This document shows, piece after piece, positions 8,017-17,300 of a stretch of 64,000 bases of DNA. The first letter of the stretch is position 1; each line of letters starts with the position of its first letter. The position numbers and the translations under genes were made by a program. Source of the stretch: Pseudophaeobacter sp965641885 (lineage in GTDB: Bacteria; Pseudomonadota; Alphaproteobacteria; Rhodobacterales; Rhodobacteraceae). The notes under the pieces were generated by a model, which was given only the letters and a program-made list of their open reading frames with translations, had not been told where the DNA came from and ran no database searches. Location of the stretch: assembly GCA_965641885.1 (NCBI GenBank), contig OZ282574.1, forward strand, positions 4,030,001 through 4,094,000. Reading direction: 5' to 3'.

Positions 8017-8547
8017 ATGCGCCGGGGCATAAAGATTGTCGCACTTTTTCTTGTCGCGGCTCTTGGCTGGGGGCTATGGCATGGTTATGGCCCGCACCCT
8101 GCTCCGCCCGACCTCGCCGTACAGGTCGAGCGGGTGGACCACATTCTGATCGACAAATCCGCCCGCCGCCTCACGGCCAGCCGCAATGGTGTCGTCGTCC
8201 TGAACTATGATATCGCCCTGGGATTTACCCCTGAGGGCGACAAGTTTCAGGAGGGCGATGGCAAAACCCCTGAGGGGGTCTTTGAAATCAACCGACGCAA
8301 CGGACAAAGCAGCTATCATCTGTCCCTGGGCCTCAACTACCCGCAGCCCGAGGACAAGGCTCTGGCAACGGCGGCAGGCGTCAGCCCCGGTGGCGATATC
8401 TTCATTCACGGCCAGCCCAACACACTCGGCGGCGCCCTCACCCTGCCAGGGGACTGGACTGCAGGGTGTATTGCCGTCAGTGATGCCGAAATGAACACCC
8501 TGTGGCGGCTGACAGATCTGGGAACCGTCGTTGAAATCAGACCCTGA
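8017..8547 (+). CDS. L,D-transpeptidase (YkuD) family protein
   Basis: A 176-aa exported protein: the N-terminal segment (RRGIKIVALFLVAALGWGLW) is a signal anchor, followed by a YkuD domain. The catalytic block contains His in IFIHGQP and the nucleophile Cys in TAGCIAVSD, where the family consensus is S-x-GC-I/V-R; the usual Arg after Cys-Ile is Ala here. The family crosslinks peptidoglycan peptides 3-3 or attaches proteins, though short members of this kind are often uncharacterised. Starts 8 nt after the PatB-like stop. Its stop lies in a 9-bp hairpin (8543-8564) without a T-run. Confidence 0.87.
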   Translation: MRRGIKIVALFLVAALGWGLWHGYGPHPAPPDLAVQVERVDHILIDKSARRLTASRNGVVVLNYDIALGFTPEGDKFQEGDGKTPEGVFEINRRNGQSSYHLSLGLNYPQPEDKALATAAGVSPGGDIFIHGQPNTLGGALTLPGDWTAGCIAVSDAEMNTLWRLTDLGTVVEIRP

Positions 8548-8650
8548 ACAGAGCCTGTTTCAGGCAGGTACCCGACCTAGAGGGCCAGACCCTCAGACCG
8601 ATAGGGGAAATATGTTCAACGGCGGACAAGGTGTCGTAGCCCCCTGACGG

Positions 8651-9019
8651 TCAGAGACGGCCCTCGGCTCCGTCATTGCCCAACAGGCCAACCGGTGCAT
8701 CCGGGGCGCGGTAGAAATCAATTGGCGCGCTGTCGGAGGCGGCGGTGGAGCGTTTGAATTCATAGCGCATCTCGCCGCCCTCAGCCTCGGAGGCGATAAT
8801 CAGACACTGTGATAAATGGCGGGACCCATCGTAGAGATCCACCAGACCGCGCAGCTGTGGTGCGTTTTCGGCCTCAACGGAGAACCCGGTTTTCCAGACC
8901 CGCAACACCGGACAAAACCCGCCATCCACAGCCACCCGCAGGCGGCTTTTCTTTTTCAATCCCGAAACACGCGCCGCATCCAGCGCCTCTTGAACAGCTT
9001 TTGGAACATAGGTGGTCAT
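8651..9019 (-). CDS. Conserved-looking hypothetical protein
   Basis: A 122-aa soluble protein beginning MTTYVPKAVQEALDAA, with alternating basic and hydrophobic residues (KKKSRLRVAVDGG) and a compact beta-rich middle (CPVLRVWKTGFSVEA, RGLVDLYDGSRHLSQC). I do not recognise the family; I think similar proteins occur in Roseobacter genomes. Start ATG at 9019; AAGGG lies upstream. No cysteine pattern or membrane segment suggests a function. It is convergent with the L,D-transpeptidase gene. Confidence 0.65.
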   Translation of the reverse strand: MTTYVPKAVQEALDAARVSGLKKKSRLRVAVDGGFCPVLRVWKTGFSVEAENAPQLRGLVDLYDGSRHLSQCLIIASEAEGGEMRYEFKRSTAASDSAPIDFYRAPDAPVGLLGNDGAEGRL

Positions 9020-9216
9020 GGCAGTGGCCCTTTCAGCAAGCAGTGGAACGACGAGAATCGCAGCAGGGTCGGCTTTCTAGCTTCACCTCCAAGGTGCCCG
9101 ACAAACAGATAAAATCAAGTGAACATTTTGAGACAGCCTGCGGCAAAACGAATAGGCGCAGGCCGCGCTGCGGAGATGTGCTGTGCAGCCATGCAGAGCC
9201 ACTGCGCGACAAAAAA

Positions 9217-9245
9217 GATAGGCTGGGGACGCTTCTCCGCCTATC
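9217..9245. promoter_or_regulatory. Inverted repeat before the glutathionyl-hydroquinone reductase gene
   Basis: GATAGGC (9217-9223) and GCCTATC (9239-9245) form a perfect 7-bp inverted repeat, ending 36 nt before the ATG at 9282. It could be a regulator site or a leader hairpin. The rest of the 9020-9281 spacer holds the two divergent starts and nothing else I recognise. Confidence 0.35.
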
Positions 9246-9281
9246 TAGCTGGTCAGCCACATATGTTGAGGAGAGGCGCGC

Positions 9282-10256
9282 ATGGGACTGCTGATTGACG
9301 GAATCTGGAACGACCAATGGTACGATACCAAATCCACCGGCGGCGCCTTCAAGCGCTCTGAAGCGCAGTTCCGCAATTGGGTGACCGCAGACGGCAGTGC
9401 CGGGCCAACCGGTAAGGATGGCTTCAAGGCAGAGAGCGGCCGCTATCATCTCTATGTTTCGCTGGCCTGCCCCTGGGCCCACCGCACCCTGATCTTTCGC
9501 GCCCTCAAAGGTCTGGAGGATCATATCTCCATCTCGGTGGTGCACCCCGATATGCTGGGCGAAGGCTGGACATTTGAGCGCGACGCCCATGGCGCCACTG
9601 GTGATGATCTTTTTGGCAGCAGCCATGTGTATCAGATCTATACCCGCGCCGATGCCAAATACTCGGGCCGTGTCACGGTGCCGATCCTCTGGGACAAGAC
9701 GCGCGAAACCATCGTGTCAAACGAGAGCGCCGATATCATTCGCATGTTCAACTCGGCCTTTGACGCGGTGACCGGCAATGATCTGGACTTTTGGCCGGAA
9801 GAGCTGCGCGAGCCCATCGAGGCGGTGAATGCCCGGATCTATGACGAGGTCAACAATGGCGTCTACAAATGTGGCTTTGCCACCAGTCAGGCGGCCTATG
9901 ACGCAGCCGTTCAGCCGCTGTTTGCCGCGCTGGACTGGCTTGAGGATCTGCTGTCGCAGCACCGCTATCTGATGGGGGCGCAGCTGACCGAGGCCGACTG
10001 GCGGCTGTTCACCACTCTGGTGCGGTTTGACCCGGTGTATCACCTGCACTTCAAATGCAATCATAAGAGGATCATAGACTACCCAAATCTCTGGGCCTAT
10101 TGCCGTGAGTTGTATCAATATCCCGGCGTTGCCGCGACCGTAGGGATGTCGCATATCGTGCGGCACTATCACTATAGTCACGACACCATAAACCCCTATC
10201 GCATCATGCCGATCAATCCTGACATCGACTGGATGCAATCGCATAGGCGCGGCTAG
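9282..10256 (+). CDS. Glutathionyl-hydroquinone reductase (GST xi, EcfG/YqjG/Ecm4 type)
   Basis: A 324-aa glutathione-transferase-like protein. The ACPWAHRT motif near residue 63 carries the catalytic Cys of this class, which reduces glutathionyl-hydroquinones to hydroquinones. SNESADIIRMFN matches the GSH-binding Glu-Ser pair, and the all-alpha C-terminal domain (AQLTEADWRLFTTLVRFDPVYH) is typical, including the tyrosine-rich end (HYHYSHDTINPYRI). GAGGAGAGG precedes the ATG. It is monocistronic in appearance, with a hairpin after it. It probably protects against quinone or aromatic stress. Confidence 0.93.
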   Translation: MGLLIDGIWNDQWYDTKSTGGAFKRSEAQFRNWVTADGSAGPTGKDGFKAESGRYHLYVSLACPWAHRTLIFRALKGLEDHISISVVHPDMLGEGWTFERDAHGATGDDLFGSSHVYQIYTRADAKYSGRVTVPILWDKTRETIVSNESADIIRMFNSAFDAVTGNDLDFWPEELREPIEAVNARIYDEVNNGVYKCGFATSQAAYDAAVQPLFAALDWLEDLLSQHRYLMGAQLTEADWRLFTTLVRFDPVYHLHFKCNHKRIIDYPNLWAYCRELYQYPGVAATVGMSHIVRHYHYSHDTINPYRIMPINPDIDWMQSHRRG

Positions 10257-10268
10257 AGGATAGTCCCA

Positions 10269-10304
10269 CCCTGGGCAGAAAGCAGCCCAGGGAAAGAAAT
10301 TCCC
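10269..10304 (+). terminator. Possible terminator/hairpin pair after the GST-like gene
   Basis: CCCTGGGC (10269-10276) pairs perfectly with GCCCAGGG (10285-10292) over an 8-nt loop. A second overlapping hairpin, GGGAA...TTCCC (10290-10304), would compete with it. No T-run follows, so intrinsic termination is uncertain; an attenuator-like role for cobC is also possible. Confidence 0.4.
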
Positions 10305-10408
10305 CCATAGATTGTGAAGCCTGCTTGCCTTATGCAGCACACTGTTTCATATGCAAAAGGAATGACGCAGAATGCGTTGACGGAATTCCTAGGTCGGGGC
10401 CTTCTTCC

Positions 10409-11404
10409 ATGTCGGCAAGTGCTGTTGAAAACCAAAATGACAGGGGTGCCCCCCAGATTGAAACCGGCGCCACCCAGCGGGACCATGGCGGCAATCTGAG
10501 CGCCGCCATTCTGCGCTATGGTGGCAGCCGCGCCGATTGGATCGACCTCTCCACCGGTATCAACCCGACGCCCTACCCAATTCCTGCGCTCTCTGCCTCA
10601 GACTGGACAGAGTTGCCGGATACTGCCGCAAGTGCTGCGCTAATCGCTGCGGCCCGCGATTTCTGGCAGGTGCCCGAGGGCGCTGCCGTGCTGCCCGCCC
10701 CCGGTGCGTCGGCGCTGATTGCACTGATCCCTGGCCTCGCGGATCCGCGCTGGGTCAAGATCGAGCCACCCACCTACAATGAACATGCGGCTGCCTTTAC
10801 AAACCATGGCTGGGCAATTGCCGAAAGCGAGCCCGCCGAGGCCCGTGTTGCGGTGCACCCCAACAACCCGGATGGCCGCCTCTGGCAGGAGCACGAGCTG
10901 GCAGCGCCGCTCACCATTATCGACGAGAGTTTCTGCGATGTCTGCCCGGATCAGAGCCTCATCCACCTGGCCGCAAGGCCCGGCGTGATCACTCTCAAGA
11001 GCTTTGGCAAGTTCTGGGGGCTGGCCGGCATGCGGCTGGGCTTTGCCATTGGCTGCCCAGCCCTGATCCAAAAGCTGTCCAATCTGCAGGGGCCCTGGGC
11101 CGTCTCTGGCCCAGCGCTCAAAACCGGTCTGCAGGCGCTGCAGGACCAGGATTGGGCCGCCACCACGCGACAGACTCTGGCACGTGACACCCTGCGGCTG
11201 GACCAGCTTGCCGCCGCCCGGGGCGCCAGACTGGTGGGCGGAACCGACCTGTTTCGCCTCTATGAGGTGAGCGAAGCCGCCGCCTGGCAGGACCGGCTGG
11301 CGCATGCGCATATCTGGAGCCGCATCTTTCCCTACTCCAAAACCTATCTGCGCCTCGGCCTGCCACCGCAAGACGGCTGGGACCGTCTTGAGGCCGCCCT
11401 ATGA
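10409..11404 (+). CDS. cobC: Threonine-phosphate decarboxylase / CobC
   Basis: A 331-aa PLP enzyme of the cobalamin pathway that supplies (R)-1-amino-2-propanol phosphate or assists its attachment to cobyrate. RDHGGNLSAAILRYGG near the N-terminus and IDLSTGINPTPYP are CobC/CobD signatures; VHPNNPDGR holds the cofactor Asn, IIDESFCD the Asp, and LKSFGKFWGLAGMRLG the PLP lysine. I start at ATG 10409 because the preceding open frame is Cys-rich and atypical. The stop overlaps a 14-nt duplication at the junction with cbiB, which follows in the same pathway. Confidence 0.93.
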   Translation: MSASAVENQNDRGAPQIETGATQRDHGGNLSAAILRYGGSRADWIDLSTGINPTPYPIPALSASDWTELPDTAASAALIAAARDFWQVPEGAAVLPAPGASALIALIPGLADPRWVKIEPPTYNEHAAAFTNHGWAIAESEPAEARVAVHPNNPDGRLWQEHELAAPLTIIDESFCDVCPDQSLIHLAARPGVITLKSFGKFWGLAGMRLGFAIGCPALIQKLSNLQGPWAVSGPALKTGLQALQDQDWAATTRQTLARDTLRLDQLAAARGARLVGGTDLFRLYEVSEAAAWQDRLAHAHIWSRIFPYSKTYLRLGLPPQDGWDRLEAAL

Positions 11405-11423
11405 GCGTTGCCCTATGAGTGCT
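11396..11423. repeat. 14-nt tandem duplication at the cobC/cbiB junction
   Basis: GCCCTATGAGCGTT (11396-11409) is followed by GCCCTATGAGTGCT (11410-11423) and a diverged third unit starting GCCTGATGAAC. Each unit carries an ATGA stop/start-type tetranucleotide; the three ATGs (11401, 11415, 11429) fall in three different frames. cobC stops in the first unit, and cbiB starts in the third. Confidence 0.85.
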
Positions 11424-11428
11424 GCCTG

Positions 11429-12340
11429 ATGAACACCGCTGAACTCCTGATGCTGGCCTTGCTGCTGGACGCTCTGCTGGGAGAGCCGGACTGGCTCTGG
11501 TCACGCCTGCCCCACCCGGCGGTCTTGATGGGCAAATGCGTCTCCTGGCTGGAGATACGCCTGAACACCGGCAGCGCCCGGCGCGTCAAAGGCGTTGTCA
11601 CGGCTGCCTGTCTGGTCGCCATCGGGGTCACTCTGGGAGGGCTATTGTCACTGTTTGGACCGCTGGTTGAGCTACTCGTCGCCGCGATCCTTTTGGCACA
11701 GCGCTCGCTGGTCGAACATCTGCGCGCTGTGGCACTGGGTCTCAGCCAATCACTGGTCCAGGGGCGCGGCGCCGTGGCCCTGATCGTCAGCCGCGACACC
11801 GGCAATATGACCGGCCCGCAGGTGGCCCGCTCGGCCATCGAGAGCGGCGCTGAAAACATGTCAGATGGGGTTGTTGCCCCGGCCTTTTGGTTTCTGGTCG
11901 CGGGCCTGCCCGGTCTGCTAGCCTATAAAATGATCAACACTGGCGACAGTATGATCGGCTATCGCAACGCGCGTTATGCGCAATTCGGCTGGGCCACGGC
12001 GCGACTGGATGATCTGGTCAACCTGATCCCGGCGCGTCTCACCGGGCTGATGATGGCCCTCGTGGGGGGCTGCCTGCGCGACTGGCCCGGCATCATCCGC
12101 GACGCCCGCAAGCATCGTTCCCCCAACGCAGGCTGGCCCGAATCGGCCATGGCCCGCGCTCTTGGCCTCTCGCTGGCCGGACCGCGCTCCTATGACGGAA
12201 AAATGCGGGATTTTCCCTGGGTGAATGAGGCCGGAGCCAAGGGCATTACCGGCCCCGCCATCCTGCGCTGCTGCGAGATCCTGTGGAAAACATGGGCGCT
12301 TGCTCTGGCGCTAACGGTTGCTTTTGCGCTCATCTTTTAG
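11429..12340 (+). CDS. cbiB: Adenosylcobinamide-phosphate synthase
   Basis: CbiB (CobD in Pseudomonas naming) is an inner-membrane enzyme that joins adenosylcobyrate to aminopropanol (phosphate). The N-terminus MLALLLDALLGEPDW with HPAVLMGK is diagnostic, followed by several membrane helices and the conserved SRDTGNMTGPQVARSAIES and SDGVVAPAFWF blocks. 303 aa is normal. The ATG at 11429 begins the conserved region. Together with cobC upstream and bluB at 35.7 kb, it shows that the organism makes cobalamin. Confidence 0.95.
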   Translation: MNTAELLMLALLLDALLGEPDWLWSRLPHPAVLMGKCVSWLEIRLNTGSARRVKGVVTAACLVAIGVTLGGLLSLFGPLVELLVAAILLAQRSLVEHLRAVALGLSQSLVQGRGAVALIVSRDTGNMTGPQVARSAIESGAENMSDGVVAPAFWFLVAGLPGLLAYKMINTGDSMIGYRNARYAQFGWATARLDDLVNLIPARLTGLMMALVGGCLRDWPGIIRDARKHRSPNAGWPESAMARALGLSLAGPRSYDGKMRDFPWVNEAGAKGITGPAILRCCEILWKTWALALALTVAFALIF

Positions 12341-12380
12341 CACATACGGTGTTTGAGAGATTCCAGAAGGATTGCCCCCA

Positions 12381-13550
12381 ATGCGCCTATTGCCCCTCAC
12401 CCTTGCCGCCCTCTTGATGCCGACTGCGGTTTTTGCCCAGTGCGGTGGCAGCTTTTCAGGCTTTGTCAAATCCCTGAAACAAGAGGCCGTCACTGCGGGC
12501 TATGACACAGCCACGGTCAATGGGTTCTTCAAAGGTGCGCAGCAAGATCCCAAGGTTCTGAAAGCCGACCGTGCCCAGGGTGTGTTCCAAAAACCCTTTA
12601 TTGATTTCTCCCGCCGCCTGATCTCGCAAAACCGCATTAATCAGGGCCGGGCCATGGCAAAAAAATACGACAGCACCTTTCGCCGTATCGAGACGACCTA
12701 TGGCATCGACCGGGGGGTTTTGCTGGCGTTCTGGGCCTTTGAGACCGATTATGGCGGCTTTCAGGGCGATTTCAACACCCGCAACGCGCTGATCACCCTG
12801 GCCCATGATTGTCGTCGGCCCGAGCTGTTCCGGCCACAGATCTTTGCCGCCCTGGAACTGTACAAACGGGGCAATTTTGACCCCGCCCGCACCACCGGGG
12901 CCTGGGCAGGCGAGATCGGCATGGTGCAGATGCTGCCGCAAGACATCATCGACAATGGCGTCGATGCCGACGGTGATGGCCAGGTCAGCCTCAAGACCTC
13001 GGCCCCGGATGCCTTGATGTCCGGTGCTAAAATGCTGTCACATCTGGGCTGGCAGGCGGGGCAGCCCTGGCTGCAGGAGGTCACCATTCCCAAGGGCCTC
13101 GACCTGGCAAAATCAGGCACCCATACCAAGCTTTCGGTCAAGGACTGGCAGCAACTGGGGCTGCGCGCCAAGCACGGATCTTTGGCCGCCAGAAACATGC
13201 AGGCCTCACTGCTTTTGCCGCAGGGCCACCGGGGGCCGGCCTTTCTCGCCTATCCAAATTTTGACGTCTATTTCGAGTGGAATCAAAGTTTTACCTATGT
13301 TCTGACAGCGGCCTATTTTGCCAATCGCCTGGGCGGCGCGGCCATCTATGACGCGGGCAATCCCGAACAGGGGCTCAACGGCGCGCAGATGAAGCAATTG
13401 CAGCAGAAACTACAGAACCATGGCCATGATGTTGGTAAGATAGATGGCATTCTTGGCGCCAAGACACGGGCCGCGATCCAGCGCGAACAGCAGCGCCTCG
13501 GCCTGCCCTCCGATGCCTGGCCAACACCCGCTCTGCTCAAACGCCTCTAG
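12381..13550 (+). CDS. Lytic murein transglycosylase (MltB family) with peptidoglycan-binding domain
   Basis: A 389-aa exported enzyme. A Sec signal peptide (MRLLPLTLAALLMPTAVFA) is followed by an MltB-type lytic transglycosylase domain, with the catalytic Glu probably in WAFETDYGG near residue 118, the AGEIGMVQMLP block and an ALMSGAKMLSHLGW helix. A C-terminal peptidoglycan-binding_1 domain spans about residues 330-389. It cleaves glycan strands to 1,6-anhydro ends in the periplasm. AAGG lies 10 nt before the ATG. A TGCCCCCTCGGGGGCA palindrome just after the stop may cap the transcript. Confidence 0.94.
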   Translation: MRLLPLTLAALLMPTAVFAQCGGSFSGFVKSLKQEAVTAGYDTATVNGFFKGAQQDPKVLKADRAQGVFQKPFIDFSRRLISQNRINQGRAMAKKYDSTFRRIETTYGIDRGVLLAFWAFETDYGGFQGDFNTRNALITLAHDCRRPELFRPQIFAALELYKRGNFDPARTTGAWAGEIGMVQMLPQDIIDNGVDADGDGQVSLKTSAPDALMSGAKMLSHLGWQAGQPWLQEVTIPKGLDLAKSGTHTKLSVKDWQQLGLRAKHGSLAARNMQASLLLPQGHRGPAFLAYPNFDVYFEWNQSFTYVLTAAYFANRLGGAAIYDAGNPEQGLNGAQMKQLQQKLQNHGHDVGKIDGILGAKTRAAIQREQQRLGLPSDAWPTPALLKRL

Positions 13551-13611
13551 CAGCGCTGTGCCCCCTCGGGGGCAGGGTGAGTTTTGCAGCTGATCCTTGT
13601 GTCCTCAGTGC

Positions 13612-13645
13612 GAGACAAACAAAGGGCATGAAATCTCTCATGCCC
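13612..13645 (-). terminator. Likely intrinsic terminator of the YbjN-like gene
   Basis: GGGCATGA (13624-13631) pairs perfectly with TCATGCCC (13638-13645) over a 6-nt loop; on the (-) strand the stem is followed by TTTGTTTGTC. It lies about 95 nt after the stop of the (-) strand gene. Confidence 0.6.
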
Positions 13646-13739
13646 CCCACCTGTGCCATTGCCGACCGTTGTGCGTAAATCAGAGGGCTCGACAGCGCCG
13701 CCCGGTCGCCGAACGACCTGATCAAGACCGCCAGCGGTG

Positions 13740-14213
13740 CTAGTTCACAAAGTCAATAACGCCTTCAAAATCGGCCATATGCCGCGACCAGAGGCTGACC
13801 ATGGTGGCAAAATCATCGGCGCTCACGCCGTCCTTGCCCAAAAAGACGTCCATTTCCAGCTTCACCGCCCCATCGTCCGCCACATAGGCGCGCACCCAGC
13901 GCTTTTCCGCATTATAAGTGTTGAGCGTTTTCAGCCGCACGCTGCCGCCCATTGCATAGCCTGAGTAGAACTGAATGGAATCGCAATCCGCGCCATTATC
14001 GCAGCCATAGTAGAAAACCGTGAACTTGCTGCCATAGTAGTCGACCTCCAGCTGCGGGTCGCCGACATTGTCTTCCAGCACCTCAACCTCGGCGCCTTCG
14101 TTCACAAAAAAGCCCTCAATGCTGCTGGACGTTCTTGCCGTCAGTGTCTCAGCCTGGCTGGCGACAGGGCTGATCGCAAGAGTTGCCGCTGCGATGAGTT
14201 TCGCAAGTTTCAT
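13740..14213 (-). CDS. Exported YbjN domain-containing protein
   Basis: A 157-aa protein with a signal peptide (MKLAKLIAAATLAISPVASQA) and a YbjN-like fold: an IEGFFVNEGAEVEVLED strand-helix start, a YYGCDNGADCDSIQFYSGY core with two cysteines 6 apart that may form a disulfide, and WVRAYVADDGAVKLEMDV. YbjN proteins resemble type III secretion chaperones, but the exported form has no known role. I start at ATG 14213, where GGAGGG is upstream, rather than at the open frame further out. Confidence 0.82.
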   Translation of the reverse strand: MKLAKLIAAATLAISPVASQAETLTARTSSSIEGFFVNEGAEVEVLEDNVGDPQLEVDYYGSKFTVFYYGCDNGADCDSIQFYSGYAMGGSVRLKTLNTYNAEKRWVRAYVADDGAVKLEMDVFLGKDGVSADDFATMVSLWSRHMADFEGVIDFVN

Positions 14214-14313
14214 AGTTCCCTCCAATAGGATGTTCCAACGCTGGCCTTGATGTCTTGCGCGCTCCATACAAAGCTTTCAACGTAATAGATAAGGGGCTGT
14301 TTTCCTCCGTTTT

Positions 14314-14335
14314 CCCCAAAAATACTTCCGGGGGC
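14314..14335 (-). repeat. Roseobacter-type intergenic repeat element (copy 1)
   Basis: On the (-) strand this reads GCCCCCGGAAGTATTTTTGG, directly upstream of the YbjN-like gene. A second copy with the same CCCCGGAxGTATTT core is at 44943-44960. I recall similar sequences being common between genes in Rhodobacteraceae, often near terminators; I cannot verify that here. Confidence 0.5.
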
Positions 14336-14372
14336 AAGCTTGAAATCTTTATCCGCATCCTTACCCAGTGCC

Positions 14373-17300
14373 CTAGGCGACAAGCGCCTCGGCCTTTTTC
14401 AGGTCAACAGAAACCAGCTGGCTTACGCCCTTTTCCTGCATCGTGACGCCAAAAAGCCGGTCCATCCGCGCCATTGTCACCGCATGGTGGGTGATGATCA
14501 GGAACCGCGTGTCAGTCTGGCGACACATCTCATCCAGCAGATCGCAGAACCGGGTCACATTGGCATCATCCAGCGGCGCGTCCACCTCGTCGAGCACGCA
14601 GATCGGCGCCGGGTTTGACAAAAAGACCGCAAAGATCAACGCCATGGCGGTCAGGGTCTGCTCGCCGCCCGACAGCAGCGACAGGGTCGATAGTTTTTTG
14701 CCCGGCGGCTGGCACATGATTTCGAGCCCGGCGTCCAGTGGGTCATCGCTTTCGACCATCACCAGATTGGCCTCGCCGCCGCCAAACAGATGGGTAAAGA
14801 GATTGGCAAAACTGGCGTTCACCTCCTCAAAGGCCGTCAGAAGCCTCTCGCGCCCCTCACGGTTCAGGCTGGCAATGCCGCTGCGCAGCGTTTTGATTGC
14901 CTCTTCCAGGTCGGATTTTTCTGAAACCAGCTCATCATGCTCCACCTGAATTTCACGGGCGTCCTCTTCTGCGCGCAGGTTCACAGCCCCCAAAGCATCC
15001 CGCTGGCGCTTGTGGCGGTTGACCTCGGCTTCCAGCTCTTCGGCGTTTGAAATCTCATCCGGGTTCACCGCAAGCTGCTGCAGCAGCGCCTCCGGCGTGC
15101 AGTGCTGGTCCTCGCTGATCCGTTCGGCGGCATGCGTCACCGTCTCGCGCGCGGCTTCACACAGTGCTTCTGAACGGGCCCGCGCCTCGCGCCCTTCCGA
15201 GGCCAGACGCTCGGCGTCCCGTTCGATCTGCACCCGCTCGCGCAGCGCCGCCTCAGCCGTGACCAAGGCCTCCGAAGCCGCAGTCCTGCGCTCTTCCGCA
15301 TCCCCAATCGCTTCGCTCAGCTCTTCGCGTTTTTCGGCAATCTCCATCGGCACCGCATGGGCGTCCTCCAGCTCTTCCTGCGAGGCCTCGCGGCGTTCTG
15401 CCAGCTCAGCGATCCGGCGTTCGGCGGTCTCCAACCGGTGGCGCCAACCCGACAGATCCTTGGTCACCTGCTGCGCCCGCTTGGTGCGCGCCTCGCCATC
15501 GCGGCGCAGCTCATCATGGCTTGAGCGATGGGTGAGCATGGTGATCCGGGCCGCCTCAACAGCATGTTTGCTGTCTTCGACCGCAGCGCGCGCGGCCTCC
15601 AGATCGCCAAGATCCGCCTGGGCGGTTTCGGCCTCAGCCAGTTGCAGGCGCGCACCCGTTGCATCCTCACTGTGACGCGCCACGGCAATCCCCAGGGTTT
15701 CCAGTTTGCCCTCCGCCAGATTGCGCTCGGCTTCGGCGCGGCTCAGAGCGCGGGCGGCATCGGCAACCCGCTGGTCCGCCACCCGGCGGGCTTGCCGCGC
15801 GTTCTGATCCGCCTGAGTGATCTCTTCGAGGCGCCGCATCAGCACCTCATGGGCGGCACGGGTGCCATCCGCCCGGGCACTGACCCGTTCCAATTCCTGC
15901 TTTAGCGTCTCCAGCCGGTTCAGCTGTTCCAGCCTGAGGGCTGCAGCACTTGGCGCATCTTCGGCCCAGGCGCGGAAACCGTCCCAGCGCCAAATATCAC
16001 CCTCCAGCGTCACCAGCCTCTGGCCCGGCTGCAGATCTGCCTGCAGCCCGCGGGCGGTATCACTGTCGACCAGTCCAATCTGGCCGATGCGCCGCGCCAG
16101 GGCCGCAGGTCCCGAAACATGTTTGGCAAGGGGTTCGACCCCGTCCGGCAGCGGCACATCACGCGCATAACCTGGCAGCTCTATCCAGCCGCTCGGCCCA
16201 TCCACAGCTGCCAGCGGCGCGCGCAGATCATCCGCCAGCGCGGCTCCCAGCGCCTTTTCATAGCCGGGTGAGACGCTCAACTCGTCGAGGATCTGACCGC
16301 TTTCGGCCGTGTCACGCTCCAGCAGTTTGGCCAGCGCCGTCACCTCGGCGCGAATTGCCCCCAGCTCGCCCTCAGCCTCAGAGCGTTGCGCCCGTGCGGC
16401 AGACTCCAGCGACTGCGTCTCGGTGCGGGTCTCATCTGCCGCCGCCAGCGCCTCTTCTGCCATCTCGACAGCCTCGCGGGCCTCTTCTTCGGTTGCCAGA
16501 GCCGCCTCGAACGCCTCGCCTGCCAGCTCCAGCGCCTCACCGGCCTGATCCTGTGCGTTCTGGGCTGTCGCCCCTTCCGTTTCGGCCCGGCTCAAGGTGC
16601 GGCGACAATCCTCAACCAGCCGCTGCGCCGACTGGTAGCGCGCCGAGAGACGCGCCGCATCCTCGTTCAGCTGGGTCAGGTGGTCCTCGCGGGCCTCCAG
16701 GGTTTTAGCGGCCTCGCGCGCCAGCTCTGCCGCCTCGCTCAGCCGGTCGTCATGGCCGTCTGCGGCCTTTGCCAGCTCCTTTTGCTCCCAGTCGAGCCGC
16801 TCGATGGTCTCGCCGGCATCGCGGTTGAGGCCGCCTTCGCGGTCGATGTCATTGCCAAGCTGCTGGATGCGGCTGACCAGCCGTTCGATGGCCTGACGCG
16901 CCTGCGCTTCCTGATCGCCAAGCGAATCCCGTTGCACCACCAGTCGCTGCAGGATGGCGGCGGCAATTGCCTGCTCCTCACGCAGCGGCGGCAGGCCCTC
17001 TTCGGCCTCGGCGCGATTGGCAGCGGCGGCGCGCGACAATGCCTCGCCCTTGGCCGCCTGGGTGAGGCGAATGGTCAGATCCTGCTCTGCACTTAGCCGC
17101 GCGTCATCGGCTTCACGCCAGCGCCGGTACAGCAGCATGCCTTCGGCCAGACGCAGCTTTTCGCCAATGTCGCGGTAGCGTTGCGCCTGGCGCGCCTGCC
17201 GCGACAGCTGCCCCAACTGGCCCGCCAGTTGTTCTACCACATCATCAACCCGCAGCAGGTTCTGCTCGGTATTTTTCAGCTTCAGCTCGGCCTCGTGGCG

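Noticed and set aside
10257..10408. Cobalamin riboswitch before cobC
   Set aside because: I looked for the conserved B12-box-type core and did not see it; only two small hairpins are present.
16386..17096. 236-aa frame antisense to smc
   Set aside because: Arises from the biased codons of the coiled coil; leucine-rich with no domain.
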